From Jaltomata sinuosa (taxonomy: Eukaryota; Streptophyta; Magnoliopsida; Solanales; Solanaceae): 64,000 bases of DNA. Under the pieces are notes generated by a model. It saw only the letters and a program-made list of their open reading frames with translations, was not told the origin of the DNA and made no database searches. The stretch covers positions 1-64,000 of the forward strand of contig QJPP01003424.1 of NCBI GenBank assembly GCA_003996215.1. The letters run 5' to 3'. Positions 45,726 through 57,176 of this stretch are shown piece by piece (the stretch's first letter is position 1; each line of letters begins with the position of its first letter). The position numbers and the translations under genes are program-made.

Positions 45726-47855
45726 TGTAACACTCAAGAATCTGAACCAGCTACTTTACTATACTTAGCAGGAAAAATTGTAGAAAATTTCAAGTTTCCA
45801 GAAACCACGGTCAAGATCACGGACCGTAGTTCAAAAACATAATCCGTGATCTTACCCGTGGTCCAATCTCTAGTATTGGTCCCCTTTCAATCTATGGGTA
45901 ACTTCACAGACTGTGGTTTGAAACTATATACTATCCTGTCACTTGTGGACTTGGTAATCAGAGAGGTGCTAGTTTCCTACCTAAGTACCATGGATGGGAC
46001 CACGAACCGTAGTTTAGAACCACAGTCCATCCTGTCAACCACGATTCCCTTTTATCAGAGGACCCTCAGTTCAGGGTCCAGAAACTATGAGTCAGAACAC
46101 GGGCCATAGTTCAGAACCATGGTCCATCCTATAACTCATGGAATCATCAGATCAGAGAACCCCCAGAACCCAGGGAAAGAACTATGAATTAGTCGACGGT
46201 CCATTGTTCAAAACTATGGTCCATCGACCAATCCATGGATTGATGTTCTAAGAATTTCAGCAGTTTTCTTTTAAAATTCCTAGGGGTATTCCAGACTTTT
46301 CCTACCTCTTTTAAAGCCTAAGCTATGTCATTTTAACTCACCTAAGACAAATTAATAAGCCTAAATGTACCTAAAACCCCTCACTTCCTCAGATTAAACT
46401 GATACTTAGTAAATTTTGGAGAAAAGAAATGCGTATTTCCCTCAAGAACAAGCAGACGGGTTTTCTCAAGTTCAAGCTTCAATCCCAGGATTTCTCCATA
46501 GAATTCTCTTCCAGGTATGTGGGATTTTATCAATAGGTCCCTTTCACCCATTGTGTCCCTAGATTTAGTTAAGTTCTTAGCTTTTCAATTAGTTTCTTCA
46601 GAACTAGGGTTCCTAATTCTTATGAAATCATTGCAATTCAGGTTCTATTGTTTGTATGAAATTCATTACATGTTTTCTTAGAAAACTAGGATAGTCATGT
46701 GTTCAGAATTCAGTAACCCTAGCATGTATTAATTTCAATACTAAAATTTTATACTTGCTAGTCAGATAATTTAGCCTGTTATAATTCATGATTTGAATGC
46801 CATCAGTTTTAAGTATTATTGTGCATTCTAAAATTTTATCAGTATTTGAGCTATCATGTATATATACATCAGTTGCAATCATTACCTGTACATTTAGTTG
46901 GGAGTAGTCATAGCACCGAGCAGACGAAGAGATAAAGGCTCGCCCGTCAGTTTAGGCTGATACCTTTAGTAAAAGTCCCAGAACTATGGTACAACCATAG
47001 GTTCTAGAAAGGTCACCCATCAGATTAGGCTTGACACCCTCGTCCCTTGTAGACATCAGTTTAGTGAATCCACGTCAGATTTGTTTATACCCTTAGCAAG
47101 GTATGAATACCCTCCCAGCCAGGGTTATAGGTTAGCCTCATAGTTAGCTCAACTTGGGGTATGTCGGTTAATAGTAGCTCTCATAGTCAGACTCATCATT
47201 GCATTGACCTTGTATATAATTTTTCAGTTATTTAGTTCAGTTCAGCATGTTACAGTTCATGTTCAATACTTGTCCATTACATCAGATTACCTTTCAGTTT
47301 CATATTCAACATATCATTCATGTTCAGTACTCATGTATTTACAACTTTGCATATATCCTGCATGCTCAGTACATTCCACGTATTGATTCATACTTTTGTG
47401 CTACATCTTATCATGATGTAGGTTTAGGCACTCAGTATCAAGACCACATTTAGTGCGATACTCTAGCTCCTACTCAGCATTTCAGTGGTGAGTCCTCATA
47501 GTTTGAGGACGATAGTTATGCTTACCTATTTTAGTCTTATATTTTAGTTTTCACACTTTTGGGGTTAGCTGGGGGCTTGTCCCATCAACTAGTTTAGTTA
47601 GAGGCTTTAGGACATAGTGTTAGTTTCAGCTTTTACAGTCAGTGGTTCTTTCAGACTTTTATGATATTCTATTATATTCAGATAACTATTAGATTATCTT
47701 TCCTGGACTTGTTTATTTAAACTAGTTTAGCTTTTGCACAATTTACATTTGTATCAGAATTGTTTAGTTATGCCAGACCATGGGTTAGCTTGGAGTCACT
47801 TGTGACACTAAGCACCGTGTTGCGTCTAGGGGGTAGCCTCGGAGCCTGAGAAACA
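45726..47855 (+). repeat. T5 5' LTR (2130 bp)
   Basis: Begins TGTAACACTC (compare TGTAACACCCC at 52903) and ends CCTGAGAAACA, immediately followed by the primer site. Collinear with 52903-55022 with scattered substitutions. Contains an array of ACGGACCGT/ACGGTCC motifs (about 45790-46250). Bases before it are atctg (45721-45725). Confidence 0.88.
45785..46250 (+). repeat. Imperfect array of accacgg/ggaccgt motifs in T5 LTR
   Basis: Units such as aaccacggtc, cacggaccgtagttc and aaccacagtcc recur about every 30-60 bp in both orientations, so that ggaccgt and acggtcc form local inverted pairs. The same array occurs in the 3' LTR at about 52978-53410. It lies in the U3-like part of the LTR. The motif is often decayed by C-to-T or G-to-A changes (catggtcc, ctatggtcc). 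Confidence 0.65.
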
Positions 47856-47867
47856 TGGTATCATAGC
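47856..47867 (+). promoter_or_regulatory. T5 primer binding site, methionine-tRNA type
   Basis: TGGTATCATAGC directly follows the LTR end. It matches the T2 site TGGTATCAGAGC except for one base. Confidence 0.75.
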
Positions 47868-48067
47868 ATCAAGTTCAAGTTTTCTAGGGTGTCTAAAACC
47901 TACGTTAAGTAGAGTCTTCTTCATGGGTGTGAAGTGCGCCACACTTATAGGAGAGGAGCTACAAGGCATTTTTAGGTAAAACTTCCCTTCTTTCTTTTCC
48001 ACCTCATGATATAGAGTATGAAATCTATTTAATCCCCTTCTAACTCTTGTTCTTTGTGTTATAGAAA

Positions 48068-49236
48068 ATGCCTCCCAGAAGAGCGAATAGAAGGGGAAAT
48101 GAAAACATAAACGGGAATCAACAAGGATCACCAGCTTTAGCAGACCCTCTGAATGAGCAAGTCACTCATGCAGAGTTCAGGGATTCCTTCCAGGTGCTTT
48201 CTCAGGCCATGACCACTCAGGTTAACTAGTAGGATGTGGCACTAACCCCACCATAGAGTAAGTCCATAGCAGCTAGAGTCTGAGATTTCACTCGGATGAA
48301 TCCTCCAAGTCTGAAGAGGATCATTATTCCAAGTCTAAGGAGGATCCATAAGAATTTCTTAAGGACATTTAGAAGGTGACACAGATTATGGGTGTCACTC
48401 TGATCGAGAGTTTAGACTTAGTTGATTACCAGCTGAAAGGAGTGGCTCATACCTGGTATCAGCAGTGGAAGGAGTCTCAAAGTGCTTATGCAGTCCCAGT
48501 GGATTGGAATCACTTTAAGATAGCATTTTTGGATAGGTTTTTCCCACTTGAACTCAGGGAAACCAAGGTTAAAGAGTCCATTAACTTAAGGCAGAATGAT
48601 TTGAGCATGAAGGAATACTCTCTCAAGTTTAGTCAATTGTCTAAGTATGCTCCGGCGATGGTAGCTGACTTCAGAGCCCGTATAAGTAAGTTTGTGTAAG
48701 TTTGTGTCAGGTGTGTTCGATGATATGGTCAAGGAGTACATGATATCTATGATGGTAAAGGAGATGGATATCTCCAGATTAATGACTCATTCCTAGCAGG
48801 TCGAAGAGGAGAAAATCAAAGAGAAAGAGAGAAAAGAATAGAAAGAGGGCTAGAATAAGTGACTTCAGTTACTCTCAGCAGAGGTCAGATGGTGGTAATC
48901 GCTCTCAATTCTGCCAAAACAATTCAGCTCCAGCCCCATCTTCTGCTAGTGCCCTAGTGCCCAAGTTCAGACAGAATCAAAAGGATAGGGCACCAGGCTT
49001 TAAGTCCCACGGTAGTGTCACTAGTGGTCACACTCATCCAGTTTGTAGAAAGTGTGGTAAGCCAGGCCATAGAATGAAGGATTGTCCCATGACTTCTCAG
49101 AAGGGCAGGGATACTCTCCCATATAATCAAGCTAATTCTACAGCAGCTCCAGCAGGTCGCCCGACTCAACAGGGTGCCTCTTCTAGTGTAGGTGGTGGTC
49201 AGTGCCAAAACAAGCTCTATGCTCTTCAAACTTGAC
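48068..49236 (+). pseudogene. gag: T5 gag
   Basis: An ATG at 48068-48070 starts MPPRRANRRGNEN, a basic start common in these elements. A stop and a frameshift follow (about 48227-48375). The capsid domain is in another frame from 48376: LVDYQLKGVAHTWYQQWKES, HFKIAFLDRFFPLELRETK and QNDLSMKEYSLKFSQLSKYA. After further breaks a zinc knuckle CRKCGKPGHRMKDCP lies at about 49047-49091, in a serine/alanine/glutamine-rich tail. The frame ends at a TGA at 49233-49235. Gag would assemble the particle and bind RNA. Confidence 0.85.
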
Positions 49237-49790
49237 AGGACCAGGAGGATTCTCTTGATGTGGTCACAGGTATGTTATGAGTCTTTCATCTTGATGTATA
49301 TGCATTGTTGGATTCTGGAGCTACAGTTTCTTTTATGACTCCCTATATAGTAGTAGACTAAGGTGTCAGTCTAGAAATCCTTCCAGAACCTTTCTCAGTC
49401 TCTACTCCTATTGGTGACCCGCTCATAGCTAGACGGGTATATAGGAATTTCCCTGTCAGAGTTTCCCAGAAAGTCACCTCAGCTGATCTTGTAGAGTTAC
49501 AAGTGACTGACTTCGACATTATTCTAGGCATGGATGGGTTACATTACTATTATGCCTCAGTTGATTGTAGGACTAAGATTGTTTGATTTAGGTTTCCAAA
49601 AAGACTAGTCTTAGAGATGAAGGGTAATACCTCAGTGCTTGTAGGTCGGTTCATCTCTTACTTTAAGGCTAAAAAAATAATTTCCAAAGGGTATATCTAT
49701 CATTTTGTTCGGGTTAAGGATTCAGATTCCGAGACCCCAACTCTTGACTCAGTCCCAGTGGTTAATGAATTTCCTTAAGTGTTTCCAGAA
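49237..49790 (+). pseudogene. pol: T5 aspartic protease region
   Basis: Broken frame after gag. The active site reads YALLDSGATVSFM (DSG, about 49300-49335), and IILGMDGLHYYYASVDCRT follows near 49519, where GMDWL is usual (tryptophan to glycine). The block ends with DFQDVFPEDLPG-type sequence before RT, here EFP*VFPEDLPG with a stop. At least two other stops lie in this stretch. Confidence 0.75.
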
Positions 49791-49879
49791 GATCTTCCCG
49801 GGGTTTCTCCCGGAAGGGAAATCGACTTCGGGATAGATCTCCTTCCTGATACCCAGTCTATCTCAATTCCACATTACAG

Positions 49880-50490
49880 AATGGCTCCAGCTGAGCTTAA
49901 GGAATTGAAGGAATAGTTAAAATACCTTCCAGATAAGGGCTTCATTAGACCCAGCATCTCTCCATTAGGTTCTCCAGTACTTTTTATGCTCAAGAAGGAT
50001 GGTTCTCTCTGGATGTGCATCAACTACCATCAGTTGAACAAGGTCACAATCAAGAATAAATATCCCATCCCCAAGATTGATTACTTGTTCGACCAACTTT
50101 AGGGTGCCAATTGTTTCTTTAAGATAGACCTCAGATCCAGATATCATCAGTTCAGAGTCAGAGATCGTGACATTCCAAAGATAGCCTTCAGAACTCGGTA
50201 TGGTTACTACAAATTTGTAGTTATGTCTTTTGGACTAACAAATGCTTATGTAGATTTTATGGACTTAATGAATAGGGTGTTCAAGTAGTATTTAGACATG
50301 TTCATCATCGTCTTCATTGATGATATACTTGTGTATTCTCAAAGTGAGGAGGAGCATGCAAATCATTTGAAATTTGTGTTACAAACTCTCAAAGATTGCC
50401 AGTTATTTGCAAAGTTCAGCAAGTGTAAATTTTGGTTACAGTTTGTTTCTTTCCTTGGTCATGTGGTGTCTAGTAAGGGCATCTGAGTTG
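49880..50490 (+). pseudogene. pol: T5 reverse transcriptase
   Basis: MAPAELKELKE, then a TAG at about 49915, then DKGFIRPSISPLGSPVLFML, KIDLRSRYHQFRVRDRDIPK and the catalytic FIDD at 50313-50324 followed by ILVYSQSEEEHANH. Stops occur at about 50101 and 50287. Several conserved residues are changed: the motif RMCIDYRQLN appears as WMCINYHQLN, so the conserved aspartate is lost. The order of blocks is regular. Confidence 0.85.
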
Positions 50491-51257
50491 ATTCTTAGAA
50501 AATTGAGGTAGTGAAGAACTAGCCTAAACCCACCTCTCCATCAGACATCAGAAGCTTTTTGGGTTTGGACGGTCACTACATGAGATTTATTGAAGGATTT
50601 TCATCCATAGTTGCCCCCCTGGCCATATTGAATCAGAAGAAGGTTAAGTTTCAATGGTCAGATGAATGTGAGAAAAACTTCCAAGAGTTGAAGTCTAGGC
50701 TGACTACAGCTCCAGTATTGACTCTACCAGAAGGGTTAGATGGTTTTGTGGTTTATTGTGATGCATCCAGAGTTGGCTTGGGTTGTGTCTTGATGCAGCA
50801 TGGTAAGGTCATAACTTATGCCTCCAGACAACTTAAGATTCATGAGAAGAACTACCCGATTCATGACCTTGAGCTTACAACAGTTGTTTTTGCCCTAATG
50901 ATTTGCAGACACTACTTGTATGGTGTCCATGTAGACGTTTTCACAGATCATAAGAGCCTCTAGTATGTGTTCACCCAGAAGGAGTTGAATCTTCATCAGA
51001 AGAGGTGGCTCAAGTTCCTCAAAGACTATGATATGAATGTGCTTTATTATCCGGGTAAGGCCAATGTAGTGGATGATGCACTCAGCAGACTGTCCATAGG
51101 TAGTCTGTCTTATGTTGAGGAAGAGAAGAAAGAATTAGCCAAGTATGTTCATAGGCTCGCTCGCTTGGGAGTTTGCCTTACGGATATGGCAGACGGTGGT
51201 GTGATAGTGCAGAATGGTTCAGAATCTTCTTTAGTAGTTGAGGTAAAAGAGAAATAA
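50491..51257 (+). pseudogene. pol: T5 RNase H region
   Basis: IEGFSSIVAPLAILNQKKVK, then VVYCDASRVGLGCVLMQHGK with the first catalytic aspartate, YASRQLKIHEKNYPIHDLEL with the glutamate, FTDHKSL followed by a TAG at 50961-50963, and YYPGKANVVDDALSRLSIGS. Where HPGKANVVADALSR is usual an alanine has become aspartate. The tail to 51257 is the linker to integrase. Confidence 0.82.
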
Positions 51258-52660
51258 GACAGTGATCCCATCTTACTTTAGTTAAAGGGTGCGGTTCATC
51301 AGCAAGAGGTAGAGGTTTTCTCCCAAGGAGGAGATGGTGTGCTTCGCTACCAGGGTCATTTATATGTTCCTAATGTGGATGATTTGAGGCAGCAGATCCT
51401 GACAGAGGCCCATAGTTCTAGATATTCCATTCATCTCAGTGCCACTAAGATGTACCGTAATCTACGGGAAGTCTATTGGTGAAACGATATAAAGAGGGAT
51501 ATTGCAGATTTTATGGCCAAGTGTGCCAATTGTCATCCGGTGAAAGTAGAACATTAGAAACCAAGAGTTGTGACTCAAGATATTAAAATTCCTTCTTGGA
51601 AGTAGGAAGTAATCAACATGGATTTTATTACAGGTTTACCTCGCACTCGCTTCCGGCATGACTATATTTAGGTAATTGTGGATAGAGTAACAAAATAATC
51701 CCACTTCTTAGTAGTTAAGATGACAAATTTAGCAGAGGATTATGCCAGACTCTACATCAGTGAGATAGTCAGGTTGCATGGGGTTCCCTTGGCTATCATC
51801 TCAGATTGGGGTACTCAGTTTACATCTCATTTCTGGAGATCATTTTAGAAAGGTCTTGGTACTCAAGTAAATCTTAGCACAACATTTCATCTGCAGACGG
51901 ATAGTCAGGAAGTGCGTACCATTCAAACCTTAGATGATATATTGAGGGCTTTTTTGATCGAATTCAAGGGTAGTTGGGATGATCAATTACCTCTCATAGA
52001 GTTCGCCTACAATAACAGCTTGCATTCCAGCATTCAGATGGCCTCGTATGAGGCACTTTATTAGCGTAGGTGTATATCACCAGTTGGTTAGTTTGAAGCA
52101 GGTGAAACAGCCTCGATTGGGCTGATTCAGTTCATAAAGCTATGGAGAAAGTTCAACTTATTAGAGAATGGTTGAAAACAGCTCAGAGTCGTCAGAAGTC
52201 CTATGCAGATGTGAGGAGAAGGAATTTGGAGTTTGAGATTGATGATTGGGTTTTCCTGAAAGTATCACCCATGAAGGGTGTAATAAGATTTGGCAATAAA
52301 GAAAAGCTCAGTCCTCACTATGTAGGTCCTTACAGAATTCTGAAGCGGGTTGGTAATGTAGCTTATGAGTTGGAATTGCCAGCCAAACTAGCAGGGATTT
52401 ATCAGTCTTCCATATTTTGTTGTTCAAAAAGTGTGTTGGTGATTTGGAATTGATTGTTCTATTAGAGAGTGTGGCTGTGAAAGATAGCCTCACCTACGAA
52501 GAGGTTCCAGTTGAGATTTTTGACCATCAGGTTCATAGGTTAAGTAATAAAGAGGTTGCTTTGGTGAAAGTTCTTTGGAGAAACCTGTTCATTGAGGGAG
52601 ATACTTGGGAAGCGGAAGCAACTATGATTACCAAGTACCCTCACCTCTTTTCTTCTGATC
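51258..52660 (+). pseudogene. pol: T5 integrase with chromodomain-like tail
   Basis: Highly broken. The zinc-binding part shows HSSRYSIHLSATKMYRNLRE and KCANCHPVKVEH. Core pieces include INMDFITGLPRTR, VPLAIISDWGTQFTSHFWRS (with DRG changed to DWG) and SQEVRTIQTLDDIL, where the glutamate block GQAER/GQSER is changed. From 52142 an open frame gives the SH3-like part (DDWVFLKVSPMKGVIRFGNK) and, shifted, SLTYEEVPVEIFDHQVHRLS and VKVLWRNLFIEGDTWEAEA. The last block corresponds to the chromodomain core seen in T1 as W...EEATWE. The protein end is near TKYPHLF (about 52635-52655). Confidence 0.78.
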
Positions 52661-52867
52661 CAGTTTCAGCTAGAGGTAATAGTTCCTCTCTATTTTTTTT
52701 TCAGTTTCCTCCTGTGCATTTCAGTCTCAATATCATCTTTCCTTAACTATTCCAGTATTTAAAACATGCTTTCATGTACTTAGAACTCAATTAAGTTAGA
52801 TATCAGCTTCTAGAACTCGGTTGATAAGGATTACAGTCTTTTTCCTCCAAACTCAGCTTGTTAGTCT

Positions 52868-52902
52868 TCATTCGAAGATGAATGATCTCAAGGGGGAGAT
52901 AT
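52868..52902 (+). promoter_or_regulatory. T5 hairpin and polypurine tract
   Basis: tcattc-gaagat-gaatga (52868-52885) is a perfect 6-bp hairpin. The purine run aagggggagat (about 52890-52900) follows it and ends just before the LTR start TGTAACACC at 52903. The run is the expected primer for plus-strand synthesis. Confidence 0.75.
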
Positions 52903-54041
52903 TGTAACACCCCAGATTCTGAACCAGCTACTTTGTTGTACTTAACAGGAAAAATTGCAGAAAATTTCAAGTTTCCAGAAACCACGGTCAAGATCACAGA
53001 CTATAGTTCAGAACCACGACCCGTGATCTGACATGTGGTCCGATCTCAAGTATTGGTCCCCTTTCAGTCTATGGGTAACTTCATGGATCGTGGTTTGAAA
53101 CCATGGACCGCCCTGTAACTCATGGACTTGGTCATTAGCGAGGTGTCGGTTTTCTACCTCAAAACCATAAATGGGACCACGGACCGTAGTTTAGAACCAC
53201 GGTCCATCCTGTCAACCATGGTTCCCTTTTATCAAAGGACCCTCAGTTTAGGGTCCAGAAACCATGAGTCAGAACATAGGCCGTAGTTCATAACCACAGT
53301 CCATCTTGTGACTTGTGGAATCATCAGATCAGAGAACCCCCAGAACTCAGGGACAGAACCATGAATCAGTCGACGGTCCGTTGTTCAAAACTACGGTCCA
53401 TCGACCAATTCGTGGATCGATATTCTGAGAATTTCAGCAATTTTCTTTTAAAATTTCCAGGGGTATTCTAGACTTTTCCTACCTCTTTTAAAGCCTAAGA
53501 TACATCATTTTAACTTACCTAAGCCAAATTACTAAGCCTAACACTATCCAAAACCCCTCACTTCCTCAGATTAAACTGATACTTAGTAAATTTTGGAGAA
53601 AAGAAACGCTTCTTTCCCTCAAGAACAAGCAGAAGGGTTTTCTCAAGTTCAAGCTTCAATCCTAGGATTTCTCCATAGAATTATCTTCTAGGTATGTGGA
53701 ATTTTATCAATGGTTCCCTTTCACCCATTGAGTCCCTAGATTTGGTTAAGTTCTTAGCTTTTCAGTTAGTTTCTTAAGACCTAGAGTTCCTAAATCTTAT
53801 GACATCATTGCAATTCAGGTTCCATTGTTTGTATAAAATTCATTACATGTTTTATTCGGGAAACTAGGATAGTCATGTGTTCAAAATTCAGTAACCCTAG
53901 CATTTATTAATTTCAGTACTAAAATTTCATACTTGCTAGTCATATAATTCAGGCTGTTATATCTCATGAGTTGAATGCCATTAGTTTTCAGTATTATTGT
54001 GCATTCTCAGATTTTATCAGTATTTAAGCTATCTTGTATAT

Positions 54042-54090
<49 letters not shown>

Positions 54091-55022
54091 TATAATATAT
54101 ATATTAAGTTGCAATCATTTCTTATACATATAGGTGGGAGTAGGCATAGCACCGAGTGGACAACGAGATGAAGGCTCACCTGTCAGTTTAGGCTGAGACC
54201 TTTAGTAGAAGTCCCTAAGTCCCAAAACTACGGTGCCACCGTAGGATCTAGAGGAGTCACCCATCAGATTAGGCTTGACACTCTCATACCTTGTAGATAT
54301 CAGTTTAGTGGATCTACATCGGATTTGTTTGTACCTTTGGCAAGATATGAATACCCTCCCAGCCAAGGTTACAGGTTGGCCCCATAGTTAGCTTAGATTG
54401 GGGTAAGTCGATTAATAGTAGCTCCCACAGTCAGACTGATCATTGCATTGACCTTGTATATAGTTTTCAGTTATTTAGTTCAGTTCAACATGTTACAGTT
54501 CATGTTCAACACTTGGTCATTGCATCAGATTACCTTTCAGTTTCATGTTCAGCATATCATTCATGTTCAGTATTCATGTATTTATAGCTTTGAATATATC
54601 CTGCATGCTTAGTACATTCCAAGTACTAATACATACTTTTGTGCTATATCTTATCATGATGTAGGTTTAGATGCTTAGTATCCAGGCCGCGTTTAGTGCG
54701 ATTCACCAGTTCCTACTCAGCAGTTCACTGGTGAGTCCTCATAGTTCGAGGACGATAGTTATGCTTACCTATTTCAGTCTTATATTTTAGTTTTCACATT
54801 TTTGGGGTTATCTTGGTTCTTGCCCCAACAACTCATTCAGTTAGAAGCTTTCATACATAGTTTTAGTTTCAGCTTTTACAGTCGGTGGTTCTTTCAGACT
54901 TTTATAATATTCTATTATATTCAGATAACTATTGGATTATCTTTCCCTGACTTGTTTATTTAAACTAGTTTAGCTTCTGCACTATTTACATTTGTACCAG
55001 AATTGTTTAGTTATGCCAGACC
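52903..55022 (+). repeat. T5 3' LTR, end missing
   Basis: Begins TGTAACACCCC and follows the 5' LTR to ttatgccagaccatg, after which the last 95 or so bases of the LTR are absent and M1 begins. It contains an expanded (TA)n tract (54034-54105) that the 5' LTR lacks. Confidence 0.88.
54034..54105. repeat. (TA)n microsatellite in T5 3' LTR
   Basis: About 70 bp of TA dinucleotides with a few TAA interruptions. The 5' LTR has only tgtatatatac at the matching place (about 46856-46866). Confidence 0.95.
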
Positions 55023-55102
55023 ATGTAGATCAAAACCAAAGTAGGGGTAAGAATCCCACAAGTGACGGATCTATGTGTTGTTTTGAAAAAGTGACAAAAA
55101 TA

Positions 55103-55325
55103 GGTATAGTTCACTAATTTAGTGCGCTATACCCAAACCCACAAATGGAGCAATGTTAATGTCGGTGAACTAATATTGGGGGTATAGCGCACTAAATAAG
55201 TGCGCTATAGATGTGTCTATTGATGATTTTTTGTGGCTTTTTGAAGGCTTTTATCACAATTTTTTCCTTACACTTTTGTACTTGATTTGATATATCATTA
55301 TAGCGCTCTAAATTAGAGCGCTATA
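55103..55325. repeat. Palindromes with GCGCTATA core upstream of MULE gene
   Basis: Three inverted repeats: an imperfect one at 55103-55133 (ggtatag...ctatacc); a perfect 11-bp hairpin at 55183-55193/55199-55209 with a 5-nt loop; and a 27-bp near-perfect palindrome at 55299-55325 (13-bp arms around one base). All share the core AGCGC/GCGCT next to TATA. They lie 150-380 bp before the first MULE ATG (55478). Confidence 0.9.
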
Positions 55326-55477
55326 TATTTATATTCACCCTTTTTTTCTACTCCAAAACTCTTCAAAATTCTATATAAAGAGGCCCTAAAGTAGTGTACA
55401 ACCACACTAAACTTCACCATTTTCCTTCATCTCTAAACAATCCCCCCTATAATTTTCTTCAAATTTTTGTCATAAAA

Positions 55478-55918
55478 ATGTCTATTGAAGGTAATATTAG
55501 GGTTTTCTTATATTGGGATGGCAAAATCATCCATGAGGGTGATACTATACATTATAGTTGCCCGCCCCAGAGTAATGCTAAGTTACCTTATGATCTTGGT
55601 TACAAAAGTTTTATTTCTAGACTATATAAGAAGATGAATGTTTGTAAGGAAGATTACAAATTACATGCAATCGAGCAATACCCAAAGTCTTTTACACCAT
55701 ACGGGACAGCAATGTATTGTGAGTATATTATTAATAATGACTAGTCTTTGACGGACTTTTTGAATGTTCCAAACGAGTATAGTGATCACATCAAGATCAC
55801 TATGCTTCATATATATGTTAGGAAGGAGCCTAAGACTTGTCAGGCTAGGAATCGTCCACAACGTTCTCCTTAGCATGATGAAGTATTTGCACAGACTGAA
55901 TTCCCCATAAATTAAATG
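55478..55918 (+). pseudogene. MULE N-terminal exon
   Basis: ATG at 55478, giving NIRVFLYWDGKIIHEGDTIH, then LGYKSFISRLYKKMNV and KSFTPYGTAMYCEYIINND. This resembles the short N-terminal domain found before the DNA-binding domain of plant MULE transposases, which begins with a VFLYWDG- or VYYGGEW-type strand. A TAG at 55742-55744 breaks the frame, and DFLNVPNEYSDHIKITML continues in the same frame past it. The exon end is not sharply defined. I chose 55478 over the upstream ATG at 55394 because the conserved part starts there. Confidence 0.6.
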
Positions 55919-56037
55919 TCTACAAAAATATTCTTACGAGTAACATGTCAATGGACTCGTTAATACCTGATTTGAATTAAGCTATTAATGAAAGTGACTG
56001 GTAATGAGTGCTATTAACCTAAATAATATTACTAATA

Positions 56038-56068
<31 letters not shown>

Positions 56069-56369
56069 TACTATTACTATTATTATTGTTCTTATTAGCA
56101 GTAATTATAAAATATAATTCATATAATTTTAACAATTATATGTGAATTTATATGTCTTTTGATTACTTTTTAGGGGTTTATCTCAACATAATTTTGATCG
56201 ATCTTCTATTTGTGGATGGACAGATCATATTGGAACATCCTCAAATGTTTTTGTCTCCTCGAGTTTTGGTGTTGATGACTATTATCGGTAGGGATATCAT
56301 TTGAATATATTTTTTTATTTAAAATATGAATGGAATAAATTTTTATAGTTTTGATACTATAGGGAAAAT
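55919..56369 (+). other. MULE intron-like DNA with (ATT)n
   Basis: Non-coding stretch between two MULE coding parts. It contains an (ATT)n tract at about 56031-56092 with a few ACT variants, and a short coding-like piece at about 56175-56290 (HIGTSSNVFVSSSFGVDDYY) that may be a small exon. Confidence 0.5.
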
Positions 56370-57176
56370 ATAAGGCAAAATGTGTCTGTGATTCCAGAAG
56401 ATGTCAATGATGATGTTGATCAGCCAAATTATAGAGAAATATCTGTGAGTGATGAAGATGGTGATAATGACGGTGATGACATGCCTAACAATGCTCACGA
56501 TTCGGGTGATGAAATTCCATTTTCATCATCTGAAAGTGATGATGATGTCATATTGCCTGATAGGTTGCATAGTCCATTACATCAACAAGAATTGATTCCA
56601 CAAACACTGCCTCAACAGTCAATACCAATGTCACCAACATTCCCTCAGATTGAAAATCATTCTCATGTAATTTCATTTCTTGATAATCTTCCGGAGGGAC
56701 CAGATGTATATGCCTATACGGTTGATGATGATAAGTGTCAATAAAATAGGTGGCAAGAACCCAATAATTTTAAAGAAGATGAGTTTTATCTTGGTTCTGG
56801 AATGACCTTTACATCCAAAAAAATGTTGCAAAGGGATGTTAAACTTTGGCATTTTAAAATCGCAACAGAGTTCATTGTTTGTGAGTCCTCAAAAAATTGT
56901 TGGCGAGTTAAATGTAGACGTACAAATGAAGGTTGTCAATGGATGCTTCGTGGTAGGCTGCACAAAGATACGAACTTGTGGATCATAGGAAAATATTACG
57001 GGGTTCACAGTTGTAATATGGGTTCATGCCCTCAAGATCATTTTAATTTGGATATAGACATGATTGCAAGTGTTTTAGTTCAGGATCTTGAAGTAAATCT
57101 AAGGTACTATTTTATTTTCGAGACCATTTTTATTTCTAAAGAAATAAATACGATATTTGTTTTTGATGAATTTTAA
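56370..57176 (+). pseudogene. MULE acidic linker and MuDR DNA-binding domain
   Basis: The frame from 56382 is rich in D, E and S (DEDGDNDGDDMPNNAHDSGD) and ends at a TAA at 56742-56744. The same frame then gives GSGMTFTSKKMLQRDVKLWH, EFIVCESSKNCWRVKCRRTN and CQWMLRGRLHKDTNLWIIGK, matching the MuDR-type zinc-binding domain (FxxGMxF, then CxxxC, CxW and HxC residues) that binds the transposon ends. An intron-like boundary (AAG followed by GTACT) lies at about 57101, so the tail to 57176 is probably not coding. Confidence 0.78.

Larger units (their letters stand above)
45726..55022 (+). mobile_element. T5: Ty3/gypsy chromovirus-like element with both LTRs
   Basis: 5' LTR, primer site, gag, protease, RT, RNase H, integrase and a chromodomain-like tail, polypurine tract and 3' LTR follow in order. 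The 3' LTR lacks its final part, and M1 begins there. T5 starts within the LINE. Pol carries many stops. The LTR ends resemble those of T6 and S1 but the bodies differ, so T5 belongs to a sister family. Confidence 0.92.

Noticed and set aside
45785..46250. Regular short repeats resembling a CRISPR array
   Set aside because: Units are irregular, diverged and in both orientations inside a plant LTR; CRISPR arrays are not expected in nuclear plant DNA.
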